Source of the DNA: Nocardioides sp. zg-1308
GTDB lineage: Bacteria; Actinomycetota; Actinomycetes; Propionibacteriales; Nocardioidaceae
DNA length: 64,000 bases
Direction of reading: 5' to 3'
NCBI RefSeq assembly: GCF_013155375.1
Contig: NZ_JABJQY010000004.1
Location: 372,001-436,000 of the forward strand
Below are positions 61,686 to 64,000 of this stretch, in pieces. The number at the start of each line of letters is the position of its first letter. Position 1 is the first letter of the stretch. Made by a program: the position numbers and the translations under genes. Under the pieces are notes generated by a model. That model saw only the letters and a program-made list of their open reading frames with translations. It made no database searches and was not told where the DNA came from.

Positions 61686-63167
61686 TCAGGCCTGGCCGCC
61701 GGTGAGCTTCTCGCGGAGCGCCTGCAGCGCCTCGTCGGACGCCAGCGAGCCGCCGGTGTCGCCACCGGTCTCGACCTCGGTGTCGCCACCCGAGGAGTAG
61801 GACGTGGCCTCGCCGGCCTCGACCTCGGCCTGCTTGGCCTCCTCCTGCTGCTTGACGTGCGCCTCCCAGCGAGCGTGCGCCTTGGCGTACTGCTCCTCCC
61901 AGGTCGCGCGCTGCTCGTCGAAGCCCTCGAGCCACTCGCCCGTCTCGGGGTCGAAGCCCTCGGGGTAGACGTAGTTGCCCTGCTCGTCGTAGGTCGCGGT
62001 CATGCCGTAGAGGGTCGGGTCGAACTCCTCCACGTCGGCGGCGGCGGACGTCTCGTTGGCCTGCTTGAGGGACAGCGAGATCCGGCGACGCTCGAGGTCG
62101 ATGTCGATGATCTTGACCATGACGTCGTCGTTGACCTGGACGACCTGCTCCGGGATCTCCACGTGGCGCTCGGCCAGCTCGGAGATGTGCACCAGGCCCT
62201 CGATGCCCTCCTCGACACGGACGAACGAGCCGAAGGGCACCAGCTTGGTGACCTTGCCCGGCACGATCTGGCCGATCTGGTGGGTGCGGGCGAAGTGCTG
62301 CCACGGGTCCTCCTGCGTCGCCTTCAGCGACAGGGAGACACGCTCGCGGTCCATGTCCACGTCGAGGACCTCGACGGTGACCTCGTCGCCGACGGCGACG
62401 ACCTCGGACGGGTGGTCGATGTGCTTCCACGACAGCTCGGAGACGTGGACCAGGCCGTCGACGCCACCGAGGTCCACGAAGGCACCGAAGTTGACGATCG
62501 AGGACACGACACCCTTGCGGATCTGGCCCTTCTGGAGCTGGGTGAGGAAACCGTGGCGGACCTCGGACTGGGTCTGCTCGAGCCAGGCACGGCGCGACAG
62601 GACCACGTTGTTGCGGTTCTTGTCGAGCTCGATGATCTTGGCCTCGAGCGTCTGGCCGACGTAGGGCTGCAGGTCGCGGACGCGACGCATCTCCACGAGG
62701 GACGCGGGCAGGAAGCCGCGGAGGCCGATGTCGAGGATGAGGCCGCCCTTGACGACCTCGATGACGGTGCCCTCGACGACGCCGTCCTCCTCCTTGACCT
62801 GCTCGATGGTGCCCCAGGCACGCTCGTACTGAGCACGCTTCTTGGACAGGATCAGGCGGCCTTCCTTGTCCTCCTTCTGGAGGACGAGGGCCTCGACCTT
62901 GTCACCGACGGTGACGACCTCGTTGGGGTCGACGTCGTGCTTGATCGACAGCTCGCGGGACGGGATGACGCCCTCGGTCTTGTAGCCGATGTCGAGGAGG
63001 ACCTCGTCGCGGTCCACCTTGACGATGGTCCCCTCGACGATGTCACCGTCGTTGAAGTACTTGATGGTCTCGTCGATAGCGGCGAGGAAGTCCTCTTCGG
63101 ACCCGATGTCGTTGACAGCCACCTGCGGGGCGTCGTAGTCCGGAAGAGTGGAGAGCGTGCTCGTCAT
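61686..63167 (-). CDS. rpsA: 30S ribosomal protein S1
   Basis: A 493-residue S1 protein with four S1/OB RNA-binding domains (about 33-105, 120-185, 205-275, 290-360), as is usual in actinobacteria, against six in E. coli. Repeats are recognisable from GDIVEGTIVKVDRDEVLLDIG, VVEGTVIEVVKGGLILDIG, IRKGVVSSIVNFGAFVDLGG and IVPGKVTKLVPFGSFVRVEEG. The C-terminal tail (about 370-493) is acidic and Gln/Glu/Ala-rich. It brings mRNA to the ribosome and is a trans-translation factor. ATG at 63167 is preceded, 14 bases away, by AAGGAA. Confidence 0.97.
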   Translation of the reverse strand: MTSTLSTLPDYDAPQVAVNDIGSEEDFLAAIDETIKYFNDGDIVEGTIVKVDRDEVLLDIGYKTEGVIPSRELSIKHDVDPNEVVTVGDKVEALVLQKEDKEGRLILSKKRAQYERAWGTIEQVKEEDGVVEGTVIEVVKGGLILDIGLRGFLPASLVEMRRVRDLQPYVGQTLEAKIIELDKNRNNVVLSRRAWLEQTQSEVRHGFLTQLQKGQIRKGVVSSIVNFGAFVDLGGVDGLVHVSELSWKHIDHPSEVVAVGDEVTVEVLDVDMDRERVSLSLKATQEDPWQHFARTHQIGQIVPGKVTKLVPFGSFVRVEEGIEGLVHISELAERHVEIPEQVVQVNDDVMVKIIDIDLERRRISLSLKQANETSAAADVEEFDPTLYGMTATYDEQGNYVYPEGFDPETGEWLEGFDEQRATWEEQYAKAHARWEAHVKQQEEAKQAEVEAGEATSYSSGGDTEVETGGDTGGSLASDEALQALREKLTGGQA

Positions 63168-63633
63168 ATGGGAAGTGATTCCTTGGATGGGTGGAGTCGT
63201 GCGGACGCGCGCAACCGTCTGTTTCACTGGCCTCTCATCGGTGACGGGTCACTGACAGGGGCACGGCGAGCCGGGGTTCGCTCGGTATGGAAGCCGGGCA
63301 GACGTGTGGCGCAACTCCCAAGCGTACGCGGGTCCGACCGTCCGCGTCCAACCGGGCGGCACGCTCACGCCACGCTCGGCGCACGCCCGCACGACGTCGG
63401 CCCCGGCACCCTCCTCGGCCCGTGTGACGTGCACCGGATTCCGGGGTTCCGACCTGCAGCGGCGATGCGCCGTGTTACCTATTTGTGGGTATGTCGTTGA
63501 TCGACCACGGGAGCCAAGGCCAAGTCCAACCCGTCCGACGTGAGGTCCGGCCCGCGCCGGCCGCTCGGCCGGGCCGACGGGAGCGACCCGCTCCCGGCGG
63601 GGATGGGCTGACCCCGACCTGATCCGACCGGAC
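63168..63633 (-). promoter_or_regulatory. rpsA leader and promoter region
   Basis: About 470 bp without a convincing gene. On the minus strand a candidate promoter is TTGGAC (63351-63346) and TACGCT (63326-63321); their 19-base spacing is long, and TGGACG gives 18. It would start near 63314, giving a leader of roughly 145 nt, long compared with the leaderless genes elsewhere. A second AT-rich stretch with TAGGTA near 63474-63479 may be another promoter. S1 genes are known to be autoregulated in some bacteria. Confidence 0.35.
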
Positions 63634-63670
63634 CCGTGCTCCCGGTGGCCCACCGCCGCCGGGAGCACGG
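63634..63670 (-). terminator. Hairpin terminator after the phosphotransferase gene
   Basis: CCGTGCTCCCGG (63634-63645) and CCGGGAGCACGG (63659-63670), a perfect 12-bp stem with a 13-nt loop that has inner pairing. It lies 17 bp beyond the stop codon of the truncated gene at the right edge. Confidence 0.8.
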
Positions 63671-63686
63671 CCGCGTGCTGCCCGGG

Positions 63687-64000
63687 TCAGTCCCCGAACG
63701 GCCACGCGTGCAGGTCGCCGGTCTCCGCGATCGCCCGGAGCAGCACGTCCGCGCGATCGGCGACGGGGTTCGTCCCGACACGCGCGGCCAGGTCGATCAG
63801 CGCCCACAGGTCGGCGGCACGGGCGCCGGCGAGGAGCTCCTCAGGACTGCCGCCCCGCAGGCCCGTCCACGCCTCCAGCACCGCCTCGACGTACGCCGGG
63901 TGGCGCTCGAACCGCACGAGGTTGCCGACGTCGGTCCACGGGTGGCCGGCGTGGGCGAACTCCCAGTCGAGGACGGCGGTGGGCTCGAGCGTGCCGGGGT
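63687..64000 (-). CDS. Phosphotransferase (APH family), C-terminal part
   Basis: The gene enters from the right edge; only about 104 C-terminal codons are in view. The motif AVLDWEFAHAGHPWTDVGNLVRF contains the DW(E/D) magnesium-binding position of aminoglycoside phosphotransferase/choline-kinase-like proteins, followed by typical helices (VEAVLEAWTGLRG, DLWALIDLAARV). The catalytic HGD loop lies outside. Such proteins phosphorylate small molecules; no resistance function can be inferred from the fragment. Confidence 0.82.
   Translation of the reverse strand, partial: PGTLEPTAVLDWEFAHAGHPWTDVGNLVRFERHPAYVEAVLEAWTGLRGGSPEELLAGARAADLWALIDLAARVGTNPVADRADVLLRAIAETGDLHAWPFGD

Noticed and set aside
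63249..63668. 139-codon minus-strand open frame upstream of rpsA
   Set aside because: Arg/Gly/Pro-rich with no family, spans the terminator hairpin at 63634-63670 and the likely rpsA promoter, so it is most likely non-coding.

Overview
The window is chromosomal DNA of a high-GC Gram-positive bacterium. About 70% GC, many GTG starts, long out-of-frame shadow ORFs, and actinobacterial marker families (SepH, DUF3710, DUF3093, DUF4193, DUF5998, DUF4192, LprG) place it in the Actinomycetota. Gene content and repeat style fit a Nocardioides-like member of the Nocardioidaceae; the genus is an inference. The window looks like core chromosome: no transposase, integrase, tRNA, rRNA or CRISPR array was found.

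Layout. 1-14.4 kb: start of aconitase, then a block with the gene order of Mycobacterium tuberculosis Rv2689c-Rv2701c (RNA methyltransferase, APC permease, CeoB/CeoC, DUF3159, OB-fold, DUF3710, dUTPase, DUF3093, DUF4193, inositol monophosphatase), followed by ferrochelatase, an MFS protein, a sugar-lactone oxidase-type flavoprotein and a TRIC channel. 14.4-22.7 kb: SepH, a MOSC protein, a rhodanese, thymidine kinase, a repeat-rich gap, a phosphodiesterase-type enzyme, DUF5998 and a GNAT/acyl-CoA-ligase fusion. 22.7-34.7 kb: a GIY-YIG nuclease between palindromic repeats, a second-type GyrA/ParC, an LprG-P55 type export pair, carbonic anhydrase, a GMC oxidoreductase plus aldehyde dehydrogenase pair, and the matching GyrB/ParE. 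34.7-44.9 kb: small zinc-binding DUF7455, DUF456, EamA, secreted hydrolases and lipoproteins, a TetR/SGNH-hydrolase operon, a DASS transporter, and the principal sigma factor. 45-64 kb: universal stress protein, glutamate-cysteine ligase, DinB, a split 5-oxoprolinase locus (pxpC, pxpB, gap, pxpA), a group 2 sigma factor, a GH3 lipoprotein, CoaE, a MarR/ABC exporter pair, aspartate aminotransferase, a GlxA-type regulator facing a 52-residue membrane microprotein, patatin, ribosomal protein S1, and the end of a phosphotransferase.

How the parts work together. Several units read as modules: potassium transport (APC/KimA-like permease with two RCK proteins), lipid export (LprG with an MFS exporter), alcohol-to-acid oxidation (GMC with ALDH), a complete type IIA topoisomerase split over 9 kb, and 5-oxoproline breakdown. 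Two regulatory patterns run through the window. First, about 25 genes have a -10-like hexamer 6-10 nt before the start codon and no Shine-Dalgarno sequence, which suggests leaderless mRNAs. Second, four intergenic sites match GGGAAT-N18-GTT, the consensus of SigR/SigH (thiol-oxidative stress) sigma factors. They lie upstream of DUF4193, DUF7455, the group 2 sigma factor and the MarR-linked ABC exporter, and may form a local stress regulon.
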